Shown here one piece after another: positions 9,301 to 18,045 of a stretch of 64,000 nt of DNA (positions are counted from its first letter, which is position 1; the number at the start of each line of letters is the position of its first letter). The position numbers were made by a program, and so were the translations under genes. The notes below the pieces were generated by a model. That model did no database searches. It was not told the origin of the DNA and was given only the letters and a program-made list of their open reading frames with translations. Source of the DNA: Closterium sp. Naga37s-1 (Eukaryota; Streptophyta; Zygnematophyceae; Desmidiales; Closteriaceae); the NCBI GenBank assembly GCA_947471745.1, contig CANJKZ010000080.1:975501-1039500 (forward strand), written 5' to 3'.

Positions 9301-12025
9301 TCTTAGATCACACACGTGCAAGCGAGGCTCTTAGATCACACACGTGCAAGCGAGGCTCTTAGATCACACACGTGCAAGCGCATGAACGACCTCAACCTCA
9401 AACGCTTCCAACGCATTCTCTTCCCTCCCCTCCCCTCCCATCCCCTCCCCTCCCCTCCCCTCCCCTCCCCTCCCCTCCCCTCCCCTCCCCTCCCCTCCCC
9501 TCTCCTCCCCTCCCCTCCCCTCCCCTCCCCTCCCCTCCCCTCCTCTCCCTTCCCTCCCCTCCCCCGCATCCCCTCCCCCCCCTCTCCCTTCCTTCTTCCC
9601 TCCCACAGTATTCGTCCGAGCCCTCCTCGTGGTTCCAGAGGAGCATCAGAGCCCAGCAAGCCAGGCTACTGGACCACACGTGCAAGCGCATGAACGAACT
9701 CAACCTCAAACGCTGCCAACACATCCCCAGGCGCCCAGGGGCGGACTGGCGGGATCTGCCGGATATCAAGGTGAGAAGTGGGTGACTGAAATAGGGTTAC
9801 CAGCAGCGTCATCCGTGCATGCATGTAGCATCAATGCCCCTCCCTTCCACAGTAGCCCGTGCTGTTTGGGCGGCTCCTTTTGCACCCTCGTCCCACCTTT
9901 CCCTCCTATCCCTCTCTCTTGTACATCAGGTGCGGCTGTTGAATGGCCGTGAGGCAGACCTGGTCCCCTGGTGCCCTGGTGCCTACCCAACACCATGGAA
10001 CGCCACAACAACTGGAATGGGCTGTTTGGGCGGCTGGATAGAACTTCCTTTCTTTCCCCCTAACCCGCCTTCCCCTTCTTCCTATCCCTCCTTCCCTACC
10101 ACAGGTCCGCTTATCTGATGGTCGTGAAGCTGACCTGGTGTCCTGGTGCTGTTTGAGCGGATTCACAGTTCCTACACACTTGCTTGTTTACCCCAAACCC
10201 CCTGTTCCTCACCAGGTGCGCCTATCTGATGGGCGCGAGGCAGACCTGGTGCCCTGGTGTCTACTCAACAACAACTGGAAGGGGCTGTTTGGACGGCTTA
10301 CTTTCACTCCCGTAACCTGACTTCTCCTTGGTATCCCGTCCTTACCCTCATTATCATCCACAGGTGCGGCTGTCGGATGGGCGTGAGGCGGACCTGGTGC
10401 CCTGGTGCCTGCCCCAACACCATGGAGCGCCACAACAACTGGAAGGGGCTGTTGGGGCGGCTGGACTGGGCGGGCAACTTCTTTTCTTACCCACTAACCC
10501 TTCTTGCCTTTCCATCCCTTCCCTTCGTACCACAGGTCCGCTTATCCGATAATCGTGAGGCTGACTTGGTCCCCTGGTGCCTACCCAACACCATGGAGCG
10601 CCACAACAACTGGAAGGGGCTGTTGGGGCGGCTGGACTGGGCGGGCAAATTCTTTTCTTACCCACTAACCCTTCTTACCTTTCCATCCCTTCCCTTCGTA
10701 CCACAGGTCTGCTTATCCGATAATCGTGAGGCTGACTTGGTCCCCTGGTGCCTACCCAACACCATGGAACGCCACAACAACTGGAAGGGGCTGTTTGGGC
10801 CAACTTTACAGCACTGCAGTCTCGCGTCGTACCTTGAACTCGCCTTCCCTCTTCTTTCTTCTTTCACACCACAGGTGCGGCTGTCAGATGGGCGCGAGGC
10901 AGACCTGGTCCCGTGGTGTCTGCCCAACACCATGGAGCGCCACAACAACTGGAAGGGGCTGTTGGGGCGGCTGGACTGGGCGGGCAACTTCTTTTCTTAC
11001 CCACTAACCCTTCTTGCCTTTCCATCCCTTCCCTTCGTACCACAGGTCCGCTTATCCGATAATCGTGAGGCTGACTTGGTCCCCTGGTGCCTACCCAACA
11101 CCATGGAGCGCCACAACAACTGGAAGGGGCTGTTGGGGCGGCTGGACTGGGCGGGCAAATTCTTTTCTTACCCACTAACCCTTCTTACCTTTCCATCCCT
11201 TCCCTTCGTACCACAGGTCTGCTTATCCGATAATCGTGAGGCTGACTTGGTCCCCTGGTGCCTACCCAACACCATGGAACGCCACAACAACTGGAAGGGG
11301 CTGTTTGGGCCAACTTTACAGCACTGCAGTCTCGCGTCGTACCTTGAACTCGCCTTCCCTCTTCTTTCTTCTTTCACACCACAGGTGCGGCTGTCAGATG
11401 GGCGCGAGGCAGACCTGGTCCCGTGGTGTCTGCCCAACACCATGGAGCGCCACAACAACTGGAAGGGGCTGTTTGGGCGGCTGGACTGGGCGGGCAACTT
11501 CCCCACATCCGTGACGGACCCCCAGCCCATGGGGAAAGTGGGCATGTGCTTTCACCCCGAGCAGGACCGCATTGTCAGCGTCAGAGAGTGCGCGAGATCG
11601 CAGGTAGGGAGCGGCTCGGTGTGCGTGTGAGAGCCTGGGGTAAGAGGTGAGCAGGTTTCATCCCCACGTTCCTGAAGGCAGTATCCTCACTCTGGCTGTC
11701 TTGTTCCTGCTCGACACATTTTGTTTTCCGAAGCACTCCTTGCAATGTCCCCTATCTTGATTGTTAACTGAGATGAACTGAGGTTGCCGCTTCAGCATAA
11801 CAGCACAATGTGTTTGCAATGCTTGCTCCTTCCCCCACCCTTCAGGGCTTCCCCGACTGGTACCGCTTTGCTGGAAACATTCAGGCCAAGCATCGCCAGA
11901 TCGGCAACGCTGTCCCTCCGCCTCTCGCCCTGGCTCTGGGCTTGCAGCTGAGGAAGGCTCTCCTGGAAACGAAAAAGATGGATGGAGCACAGGTGGAGGG
12001 AGAGGGTAATGATAAGGCAAAGTAA
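1..12025 (+). CDS. MET1: DNA (cytosine-5)-methyltransferase, plant MET1/DNMT1 type (5' partial)
   Basis: Maintenance CG methyltransferase acting in the nucleus on hemimethylated DNA. Exons read from sequence: ..2-108, 617-971, 1441-3164, 3530-4088, 4357-4575, 4877-5379, 6052-6199, 7200-7397, 7990-8346, 9609-9770, 11385-11603, 11846-12025 (TAA). All have GT-AG borders, and phases agree from 617 to the stop. Domains in order: end of a first RFTS segment; second RFTS region with the plant-type stretch IKEWMIEFG (1840-1870); BAH1 (about 2800-3164 and on); BAH2 (3530-4575); a K/A-rich linker; then the catalytic domain. There motif I is [13 protein letters not shown] (5218), motif IV GGPPCQ with the catalytic Cys (6184-6199), motif [10 protein letters not shown] (7308), motif VIII QSRTRAF (8031), and motifs IX/X RECARSQ (11583) and [13 protein letters not shown] (11902). 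There is no CXXC finger, as in plant MET1. The N-terminus lies upstream of the window. Exon 1 carries an in-frame TAG at 80-82. Every intron holds decayed exon copies, listed separately. Confidence 0.94.
383..616 (+). repeat. Decayed copies of the 5' part of the 617-971 MET1 exon
   Basis: Stretches translating as [11 protein letters not shown] (about 397-437) and [15 protein letters not shown] (about 492-545) repeat the start of the real exon ([19 protein letters not shown] from 618). The copy at 492 has its own AAAG acceptor-like border, but its frame closes soon after. Confidence 0.7.
1075..1345 (+). repeat. Two decayed copies of the 1441 exon start, with a CCCA microsatellite
   Basis: 1075-1162 is a diverged copy of the part of the exon coding [18 protein letters not shown]...LPML. 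1300-1340 repeats [13 protein letters not shown] with its own acceptor (CCCACAG). Between them lies a (CCCA)n tract at 1259-1297. Both copies are inside the intron 972-1440. Confidence 0.75.
3165..3529 (+). repeat. MET1 intron with copies of both flanking exon ends and two palindromes
   Basis: 3243-3302 repeats the end of the upstream BAH1 exon ([19 protein letters not shown]) almost exactly. 3430-3460 repeats the start of the downstream exon (SELAAV). Palindromes TTTTGA..TCAAAA at 3372-3389 and CTTGA-N6-TCAAG at 3467-3482 lie between the repeated blocks. The second one separates two copies of a segment of about 60 bp. Confidence 0.75.
4050..4195. repeat. Direct repeat flanking a TTTTGAG-AGGT-CTCAAAA palindrome
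   Basis: The BAH2 exon end (about 4050-4095) is repeated with substitutions at about 4147-4195, and the 18-bp palindrome at 4114-4131 lies between the copies. The second copy has lost its donor and has an in-frame TAG. Confidence 0.75.
5380..5760 (+). repeat. Copies of the exon-4877 3' end plus donor
   Basis: The end of the exon coding [16 protein letters not shown] is repeated at about 5409-5465 and 5519-5592, each with a GT donor (GTGAGC, GTAAGC). The donor-plus-intron start is further repeated at about 5668 and 5730. Only the first donor (5380) gives the phase needed by exon 6052. Confidence 0.8.
5941..6013. repeat. AT-rich microsatellite (TA/TATG)
   Basis: Alternating TA tract with interspersed TATG/CATA, in the intron before the motif IV exon and about 40 bp upstream of its acceptor. 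Confidence 0.85.
6200..6860 (+). repeat. Decayed copies of the motif IV (PPCQ) exon
   Basis: Copies of the catalytic-loop exon end at about 6265-6341 (TAA inside [13 protein letters not shown]), 6399-6472 (open, [11 protein letters not shown]) and 6550-6725. In the last, a unit of about 26 bp (GTGAATGGGG-AGGGCAGCTGCTGCCCT) is amplified about four times. Remnants end in CCAG-GTAC near 6848. Most copies keep a donor. The exon 6052-6199 is the one whose phase and length match the family. Confidence 0.8.
6968..7199 (+). repeat. Decayed 5' copies of the GFSGMNRF exon
   Basis: Two shortened copies (about 6969-7005 and 7074-7135) of the stretch coding GFSGMN..VQCEM precede the intact exon at 7200. 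The second has its own CAG acceptor. Confidence 0.7.
7398..7935 (+). repeat. Copies of the motif VI exon and the motif VIII exon
   Basis: 7424-7559 repeats the 3' two thirds of the motif VI exon ([29 protein letters not shown]), with a donor. 7611-7680 is a shorter broken copy. 7693-7790 and 7840-7935 are copies of the start of the next exon ([17 protein letters not shown]), with frame breaks. The intact motif VIII exon starts at 7990. Confidence 0.8.
8372..8694. repeat. 89-bp tandem repeat, 3.6 copies, each ending in a 22-bp palindrome
   Basis: Units at 8372-8460, 8461-8549, 8550-8638 and partial 8639-8694 are nearly identical. The last 22 bp of each full unit is a perfect palindrome, a CTTTTGAG..CTCAAAAG core centred on GAATTC. 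The array lies just inside the donor of the motif VIII exon. Confidence 0.95.
8910..9400 (+). repeat. Copies of the 9609 exon, one amplified as a 28-bp x 8 array
   Basis: A decayed copy (about 8927-9020, [13 protein letters not shown] frame remnants) and a second copy from 9103 ([17 protein letters not shown]). In the second, a 28-bp segment coding KRGS-LDHTRA-type sequence is repeated eight times at 9152-9375 before the copy resumes ([10 protein letters not shown]). The intact exon is 9609-9770. Confidence 0.85.
9417..9600. repeat. (CCCCT)n pyrimidine microsatellite
   Basis: Nearly pure CCCCT pentamers in the intron directly before the 9609 exon. It forms an extended polypyrimidine tract before the CCCACAG acceptor. 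Confidence 0.9.
9930..11384 (+). repeat. Nine tandem partial copies of the next MET1 exon
   Basis: Exon-like copies beginning with the codons for [15 protein letters not shown] start at 9930, 10105, 10216, 10364, 10536, 10707, 10875, 11046 and 11217, each after a CAG acceptor. The complete exon is the tenth (11385-11603). Only the tenth continues into [24 protein letters not shown]; the others run into intron-like pyrimidine sequence after GNF or GLFG. A 510-bp higher-order unit is repeated, so that starts at 10536, 10707 and 10875 recur at 11046, 11217 and 11385. The frame is open from 10257 to 11630 because spacings are near multiples of three. Confidence 0.9.
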
Positions 12026-12170
12026 TGGAATGTGAAGGATACGTAATGCCTCTGGCCCTGGCTCTGGGCCTGCCTGCAGCTGAGGAAGGATCTACTGGAG
12101 AAGAAAAGGATGGATGGAGCACAGGTGGAAGGAGAAAGTTACGACGAAGCAAAATGATGCAATGTGCAAG
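12026..12170 (+). repeat. Decayed copy of the last MET1 exon downstream of the stop
   Basis: About 12050-12160 repeats the segment coding [27 protein letters not shown] with frame breaks and a second stop. It probably lies in the 3' UTR. Confidence 0.75.
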
Positions 12171-12864
12171 CATTGTTGTGTTAGTCGAGTTTTGGTTTGT
12201 TCAAGCGTAAGCATGCGTGGATAACCTGCTCTGCTCATTACCCCTTTTTTGTCATGCTTATCTTGTTTGCCAATGGAGGAAAGGAAACCATCTTGAGCTA
12301 TTTTTTAGGGAAAATACGGTATGCCAATTGTAAGAGACATGGGACTACGGTAGATAACATGACTGGTGTAATAGTAGCGCGTACGGTCACTGTATCGGAT
12401 ATTTTTACGGGTTAGGTAAGTGGGGTCACGAATACAGTCACTAAGGGTGCGTGCGTAGCGTAGCTCGTGTCATACATCAGATAAGACACGAAGTGGAGGC
12501 TCGGAATACCCAAAGTGGCTCGTTTGTGAGGCCGTACATTTCTTCACCATTTCTACCAGATTTCTCCTGCAGCATTTCACCACCTCAACAAATCCTGCTG
12601 CCACTGAAATGAAAACTGCTGCAGTCTGCACAACACACACAACCTCCCCCCTCCTTTTCGCCCTCCCTCTCACCGCCACCATCACCACATCTCTCCAACT
12701 TTGCCTGACCCTTCAGCACTGGCCTTCACAAGTCTGCAAGACCCCATTCTCCGTGAAGACTCATGCCTTGGTAAATGCTTGTCCATGTGTGAAGCTTTTC
12801 CACCTCTGCAAACCTCCATGCACCTGTGAAGCCTCACCATCTCTGCAAGCCCCCATGAGTCTGC
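12171..12864. other. Intergenic region between convergent MET1 and TBCC
   Basis: No convincing gene. It should hold the 3' ends of MET1 (+) and TBCC (-). About 12730-12864 contains loose repeats of CTGCAA-GC-CCATG type. Confidence 0.5.
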
Positions 12865-13020
12865 AAAGCTTCACGCCTCTGCCAAGCTCTTCCTCTCCTC
12901 CTCAGGAATAGCCAACCTTTGAGGTGCCTCAAAAGACGTACCGTATCTGCAATGCAAACCCCTCCTGCACATGTAAAGCTTCACGCCTCTGCCAAGCTCT
13001 TCCTCTCTTCCTCGGGAATA
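12865..13020. repeat. 46-bp direct repeat of the TBCC 3' end flanking a TTTGAG-GTGC-CTCAAA palindrome
   Basis: 12865-12910 and 12975-13020 differ at about 2 of 46 positions. The second includes the last codons and stop of TBCC (EEERKSLAEA). The palindrome is at 12918-12933, between the copies. Confidence 0.9.
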
Positions 13021-14201
13021 ACCGACCAATTCGGCGACGGCACCGCACGCAGCCAACCAAAATCGTCCACGTGGGCCCACAGCCCTCCATCCACCGCCAA
13101 GTCAGCATCCTTAAAATCCGCCTCCAACCCATCATACTCCCTACTATAAGGCGCGAATCTGACACCCTTAGAGTGCTCTATAAGCGGCCTGCTGCGCGTG
13201 CGGACATAGAAATCGGCGCGCTCTGTCTGGTGTATCCTCAGCTGATGACTCGCGACAGCTACAGTGCTCCCTGACGCGTCCTCCACGTGGCAGGCTCCTG
13301 ACACCGGGCAGAGGATGACGTGGCAGTCGCGCACGTGGCGGAGGAAGACGGCGGAGAGGACACCGCGGACAGACACGTGGCAGTGGGAGAGGTGCTGCAG
13401 CGTGAGCTCGCCGCGTCTGTGCTGCTCTGGCGAGATCTCAATGTGCTCGTGGGAGCGGTGGGAGATGGAGAGGGACGGGTGCGCGGAGCTGATTGGTGGG
13501 ATGGAAGATGGAGCCTCGGCGGACGCTCCTGCTGTTTTGGCTGCTCCAACTTCTCCTGCTGCTCCCAGCGCTGCTGCTCCGGATTCTCCTCCTGCTGCGG
13601 GTGCTCCTGTTCCTGCCGCCGCTTCTCCTGACGCTGTTCCTCCCGATACGGCTCCTCCTGATGCCCCTGTTGGCTCAACATCGGAGGCCACCATTCCCGT
13701 TCTCCTCGTGTCGCCCTCCTGCTCCACCTGGCAACTACCCACTGGCTGCAGGGACTGCGTCGGTTGCTCGCGAGATTTATGAGAGGACGAGGCGTCTTTA
13801 TTTTCTGAAGAGGCTTTCTTCTGCCCTCTCGACGAGAAGGCGAATCGTTTCTTGGGCTTTGAGGCGGATCGGGCAGTTTCCAAGTTGGCGCGAAGCGCGG
13901 CCACGCGTGACGTCATCTGCTCCACGTCGCGCCGCGGGACCGACGGCGCAAAATGCGCTACTATATCTTCCACCGCGCGCAGCGCTGCCACCGCCGCTTG
14001 ATCCGCATTCAATCCGAACCGTTGATTGCTTCCTGCATCGTCCACCTGTTGTCTACTTTCCCCGCTGTTGATCCCCGACTGTGCAGATTCGGCAACGGAA
14101 CCGGAATCTCTGGAACTTAAAGCTCGGATCGCCGCTTCCAGCGCGTCGCATTTCTCGCGAAAGGCTAGGAAGACGGAGAGCTGGCCTTGCTCCTCGTCCA
14201 T
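12981..14201 (-). CDS. TBCC: Tubulin-folding cofactor C (TBCC)
   Basis: Single-exon gene of 406 residues. TBCC acts in the cytosol with cofactors D and E as GTPase activator for beta-tubulin during release of alpha/beta dimers. Seen: an N-terminal helical segment (about residues 1-130, starting MDEEQGQLSVFLAFREKCDA), an A/G/S-rich linker (about 135-250), and a C-terminal C-CAP/TBCC beta-helix (about 255-395) with GELTLQHLSHCHV, DCHVILCPVSGA, SHQLRIHQTERADFYV and SPNWSVIPEEER. The QLR triplet carries the arginine finger known in this family. The length is normal for plant and algal TBCC. The start was chosen because it opens the only long frame and matches a typical N-terminus. The 3' end is partly duplicated at 12865-12910. 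It is convergent with MET1. Confidence 0.93.
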   Translation of the reverse strand: MDEEQGQLSVFLAFREKCDALEAAIRALSSRDSGSVAESAQSGINSGESRQQVDDAGSNQRFGLNADQAAVAALRAVEDIVAHFAPSVPRRDVEQMTSRVAALRANLETARSASKPKKRFAFSSRGQKKASSENKDASSSHKSREQPTQSLQPVGSCQVEQEGDTRRTGMVASDVEPTGASGGAVSGGTASGEAAAGTGAPAAGGESGAAALGAAGEVGAAKTAGASAEAPSSIPPISSAHPSLSISHRSHEHIEISPEQHRRGELTLQHLSHCHVSVRGVLSAVFLRHVRDCHVILCPVSGACHVEDASGSTVAVASHQLRIHQTERADFYVRTRSRPLIEHSKGVRFAPYSREYDGLEADFKDADLAVDGGLWAHVDDFGWLRAVPSPNWSVIPEEERKSLAEA

Positions 14202-14689
14202 GTGCGCGTGCGTGACGTGGCGGGCACAAGGCTGAAATTATTCCGTCGATCGTAAAAGCAGGAAAATTTTGAGACAAGCCCGGGGCGCAGAAGCAACTGT
14301 GAGATGCGACGCGGATGACGGAACGGCTTGATTGGAGGAACGAGCAACCAGCAGTAAAATGAGCAAAGGAGGTCCCTCCAGGCAGAGCCTAGGAAAGATC
14401 TGATGTATGAGCGGTCTGAAACGGTTGGGTAAGGTGTTGAGCGAAAAAGAACAACCTTGATCTGACTGTGACCCAAAGCGAAGCTCCGACACAAGCTACC
14501 AAACTCCGACACTTCAATATCGAAACACCAAACTACCACAAGCTACCAATTCTCATCATTCTCTCCCAGACTTGTGTGCTCGAGCCCAACTCCCCAAGCC
14601 CGTCAGCTCAACCTGATTCGCTCTCAGACTCTACCATTTTTGGGCCAGGTTTTGGACAGTAACATTTTGGTGATATGAAACTACCGTAT
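14202..14689. other. Spacer upstream of TBCC
   Basis: Should contain the TBCC promoter (divergent side) and, towards 14.69 kb, the 3' end of the secreted-protein gene. No coding region or clear promoter motif recognised. Confidence 0.4.
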
Positions 14690-15331
14690 CATGGAAATGC
14701 ATGAATATTGCACTCTGATGTTAGCTTGTGTTGTTCAAGAGTATAATGTAACAATGGTTTACACACAACAGCGATGTGAACAAAGCATGATGGATACACG
14801 CATTTGCGAGTCAGACCGCTCAAGAGTCACCACAGAAACTACTTCTACAAGCAACGCATGCGTCTCCTCTCAACCCGAAACCCTAGATCTAAACAATGTG
14901 ATGAACACCGCCGCTGCCCCCACTCATGTCATGACCTGGAGCTTTTCAAGGTTTCAGCTGATAGTAGAACCTTTTAAACCAAAAACCGAGGGTACTTCCA
15001 CCTGAGAAGGGCATAAACGTTGGGGGTCAGTCAGGATGTGACGGGAAAGGCGAGGGTTAGTAACCAGATTTTGATGCCATGGCCAGTGAGAAGATGTGAC
15101 AGCATGAGGGCCGAAAACAGGAAAAATGATGAGGTATTGAATTGCGACAGTCTGTGACACAAAAGAATCAACTAGATTGCTTTTTGAGACATTGGCATGA
15201 TGTGACAACATGATGTGGCAACATGATGTGGCAACATGATGTGGCAACATGATGCAGGGCAAGTAGGATGTAGTCGCCATTATGCCATCATTAAGCCATC
15301 ATTAGTGTCCCATGGGTGGCAGCGTACTTAC
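14690..15331 (-). other. Likely 3' region of the first secreted-protein gene
   Basis: Sequence here (for example around 15020-15080 and 14700-14850) is recognisably similar to 18050-18500 downstream of the paralogue, so the two share 3' sequence, possibly with a third exon near 15005. 15196-15254 holds a 13-bp tandem repeat (ACATGATGTGGCA, about 4.5 copies). Confidence 0.5.
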
Positions 15332-15764
15332 TATCAGGGGCTCGTTTGCAATCTTTGTCATAGTAATTGTATGTCGACGAGTCGCATAAGGAGAAGTTGG
15401 TTTTGCAATACTGGGATAGAAACGTGTCTTGGCCCTTCCTCACATCAGCACACGAATATTTACCTGCGGCCCACTCGAAAGAACGACAGAATTCGGGGAT
15501 TCGGGGTAGTTTTTTAGTCAGCAGCAACAACAGCCTTGCAGATAAACGAAATCTCCCAACTGTGACTGATTGGCAGGCATAGCGAACGCCGTGATGCGGA
15601 AGAATTCAGGATACATTACTAGATGAGGGAAAAGGAGGAGGGGGGAACTTACCATCCGAAGTTCGCTCCACCTGCTGGGCAACCGCTTTCGAAGCATACG
15701 CTGAGAGAACGAGGGCAACGGCTAGCAGGAGAGTGAGAGCCGCAATTCCGCTTAAACGCGCCAT
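15332..15764 (-). CDS. Small secreted Cys-containing protein, copy 1
   Basis: Family not recognised. Exon 1 (15764-15653) codes a signal peptide, MARLSGIAALTLLLAVALV..AVAQ, with basic start, hydrophobic core and likely cleavage after AVA-Q or nearby. Exon 2 (15463-15332) joins in phase after a CAG acceptor and codes KYSCADV, then a mature region with five visible Cys including YCKTNF, CDSS and DCKRA. Both borders are GT-AG. Whether a third exon follows is unclear. Frame after exon 2 is phase 1, so one is expected. A paralogue with the same exon 1 length (112 bp) lies at 18647-19025. Likely extracellular or cell-wall. A TATA-like stretch is at about 15870-15885. Confidence 0.6.
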
Positions 15765-16890
15765 TCTCAGGAAAAGAGGTACTATTGGTAGTCGTGGTAG
15801 CTCTAGTGATCTGGTTGAATCAGACTTGGAGAGGCGAAGATAGAAGGCGTGCTTACCATCAACGAATACGACGTTTAAATATAAAACAGAAGGGCGAGGA
15901 TAGTACATGGCGGATAACCGGGCCCAAATGAGAGGGACGGTTGCGTCACGGCTTTAGGGAATCTGATTGGTTTAGGCATCGTAGGACCAATGAACACGTA
16001 GGTTCCGCGGTGCATGGCGGATAAACTGGGGCCGAATCGGATGGGCGATTGTACCACGGCTTGAGAGAATGCCATTGGTCGTGGATCGCGATGACTAAGA
16101 GTAAGACGAATGAACAAGTAGATTTTCGCGATGACTAAGAGTAGGACCAATGAACAAGTAGTTTCCGCGGTTTCTATGGAGCTTTGTGGCAGAAACAAGA
16201 TCCAGAGAGCTCTGCGAGGTCAATCAGTTTTCAAGCGGAGTTCGTGTTCACAGTCCCAATCCAGCAGCTCGCCAGTTCAAGTAACTCGCAAGCAAATTTC
16301 GCCAAGTTTAGCGCGCTACCAGCGAGGGTTCCGTGCTCCTGTAACAGACCACCCCTCCACCCGCCACAAGGGCAGCTATCCACGGAAGCAAAGGTCGAAG
16401 CAGAAAAAGATCGAAGCAGGATGTTTGGGGGTTGTAGCAAAACCTACCTTAGCAGCGTCCTGTGTACTCAGCAGCGCTGTTGTGCTCGACCTCAGAAAAA
16501 TACTGTTGCAGTGCCGTAAATTTCTGATTAAAGTTTCGCTGAGGAATTTTGAAGATGCTCGGTGGAGGAATATATTGGCCAGAGTCCCGAGGCTATGAAG
16601 TCGCTCCACTCCACATTGTTAGGGGGACACTACTCGATCACATGAAAAATATATAAAAAAAAAATTGGGCCAGCCTGAAACGTGAAGGTCGCGAAACCTG
16701 TGAAAATGAACAAAAACCGAGTTCGGTTGCCGCTGACTGCTGAATACGTCCCAGCTCGAACGCGTCACACTCGTTGAAAATCACGTTCCCCGTGAGATGC
16801 GGCGAGTGAACCGAAGAACAATAACGACCCGCTATTAAGTTTGCACTACCAGCTCCATATAAAAACTGCACAGAACTCTAGGTAAAACAA
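15765..16890 (-). promoter_or_regulatory. Upstream region of secreted-protein copy 1 with a duplicated ~100-bp module
   Basis: A module with GCATGGCGGATAAAC, a CCAAT-type box and TAGGTTCCGCGG occurs at about 15907-16010 and again at 16012-16170. The paralogue has it once at 19170-19300. The similarity between the two upstream regions extends to about 16880 and 19950. No gene is seen in the rest of the region. Confidence 0.55.
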
Positions 16891-17096
16891 GATTCAGAGA
16901 ACCTGAACCAGATTCCAAAATGCATGTAAAACACGAACTTGGAAACAAGGAAAAACATTCTCAGCAGAGTCGACATGAAACTATGATGCATGGATGGTCT
17001 GAGATTTAGTAATAAAAATTATATACACCTTTCACTGAGGGTACATTACGGGCATGACATGACATGTCCAGAATGTACACGTTTGTGCCGTGACAT
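16891..17096. other. AT-rich spacer
   Basis: No coding region or repeat recognised. Confidence 0.3.
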
Positions 17097-17245
17097 CTTT
17101 CTGACAAACCCCTCGTCCTCCAAACCATGTGCCAACTCCTCCGCCACTAACAGCCGACGGAATGCTGCCTGTGCCGCTTGTCCCTTGGCATTTGACGTGG
17201 CATCGCCGTATGCATAATTGGAGAGCTTGCCTCCACTGGCTCTGA
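17097..17245 (-). pseudogene. Displaced copy of the penultimate exon of the gamma-tubulin complex gene
   Basis: The minus strand codes KLSNYAYGDATSNAKGQ..FRRLLVAEELAHGLEDEGFV, a diverged copy of 20822-20970 (ELADYAYGDATSDAKG..EELQRGLEGEGFV). It lies about 3.6 kb beyond the parent exon and beyond that gene's stop, so it is an orphan exon copy made by a segmental duplication. Confidence 0.8.
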
Positions 17246-17326
17246 TCTTCATCAACCTCCTCCTCCCCCTCCTCCCTATGCACCTTACCTCGCCCACCTA
17301 TGCCTCTCCTTCTTGCTTCTGCGTCT

Positions 17327-17826
17327 GGTGAGGATGATGAGGATGATGAGGCGAATGAGGATGATGAGGAGAATGAGAAAGATGAGGGGAATGGGGATGA
17401 TGAGGGGAATGGGGATGACGAGGAGAATGAGGATGATGAGGGGAATGGGGATGATGAGGCGAATGGGGATGATGAAGGGAATGAGGATGATGAGGGGAAT
17501 GGGGATGATGAGGGGAATGGGGATGATGAGGGGGATGAGGATGATGAGGGGAATGAGGATGATGAGGGGAATGAGGATGATGAGGGGAATGAGGATGATG
17601 AGGGGAATGAGGATGATGAGGGGAATGAGGATGACGAGGGGAATGAGGATGATGAGGAGAATGCGGATGATGAGGGGAATGGGGATGATGAGGAGAATGG
17701 GGATGATGAGGAGAAAGAGGATGATGAGGGGAATGAGGATGATGAGGCGAATGAGGATGATGAGACGAATGAGGATGATGAGGGGAATAGGGATGATGAG
17801 GGGAATGAGGATGATGAGGCGAAACT
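17327..17826. repeat. 18-bp minisatellite (GAGGATGATGAGGGGAAT)
   Basis: About 27 imperfect copies in tandem. Reads as open frames on both strands (acidic GNEDDE on +, HPHSPH on -) purely because the unit lacks stops. Confidence 0.92.
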
Positions 17827-17925
17827 ATTTGGGAATTGTGTGGGCAGGAACGAGACAAAGATTTAATCATACAATCCACCAACGACTGAAAGCCGCCTGA
17901 TCTCGAGCCCATGTTCCCATGGTGC

Positions 17926-18045
17926 CCGTGTGCTCAGGCACATGTGTGAAGGCGGAGTGCATGAGGTGGTACTTGACTTTTGAGACGTCTCAAAAGCCGT
18001 GTGCTCAGGCACATGTGTGAAGGCGGAGTGCATGAGGTGATACTT
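17926..18045. repeat. 49-bp direct repeat separated only by a 22-bp palindrome-bearing spacer
   Basis: Copies 17926-17974 and 17997-18045 differ at one base. The 22-bp spacer is GA plus the 20-bp perfect palindrome CTTTTGAGACGTCTCAAAAG (17977-17996). Confidence 0.95.

Noticed and set aside
9152-9375. CRISPR-like regular array (28-bp units)
   Set aside because: Head-to-tail copies without spacers, derived from a MET1 exon, in a eukaryotic intron.
10257-11630. A separate 457-residue protein gene
   Set aside because: It is the MET1 exon array read through its introns. The openness follows from spacings that are multiples of three. Kept as a finding, not as a gene.
13259-14071. Plus-strand frames opposite TBCC
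   Set aside because: Shadow frames of a GC-rich conserved gene. The minus-strand protein matches TBCC along its whole length.
17298-17912. His/Pro/Ser-rich secreted or nuclear protein on the minus strand
   Set aside because: Pure minisatellite translation with an equally open frame on the opposite strand.
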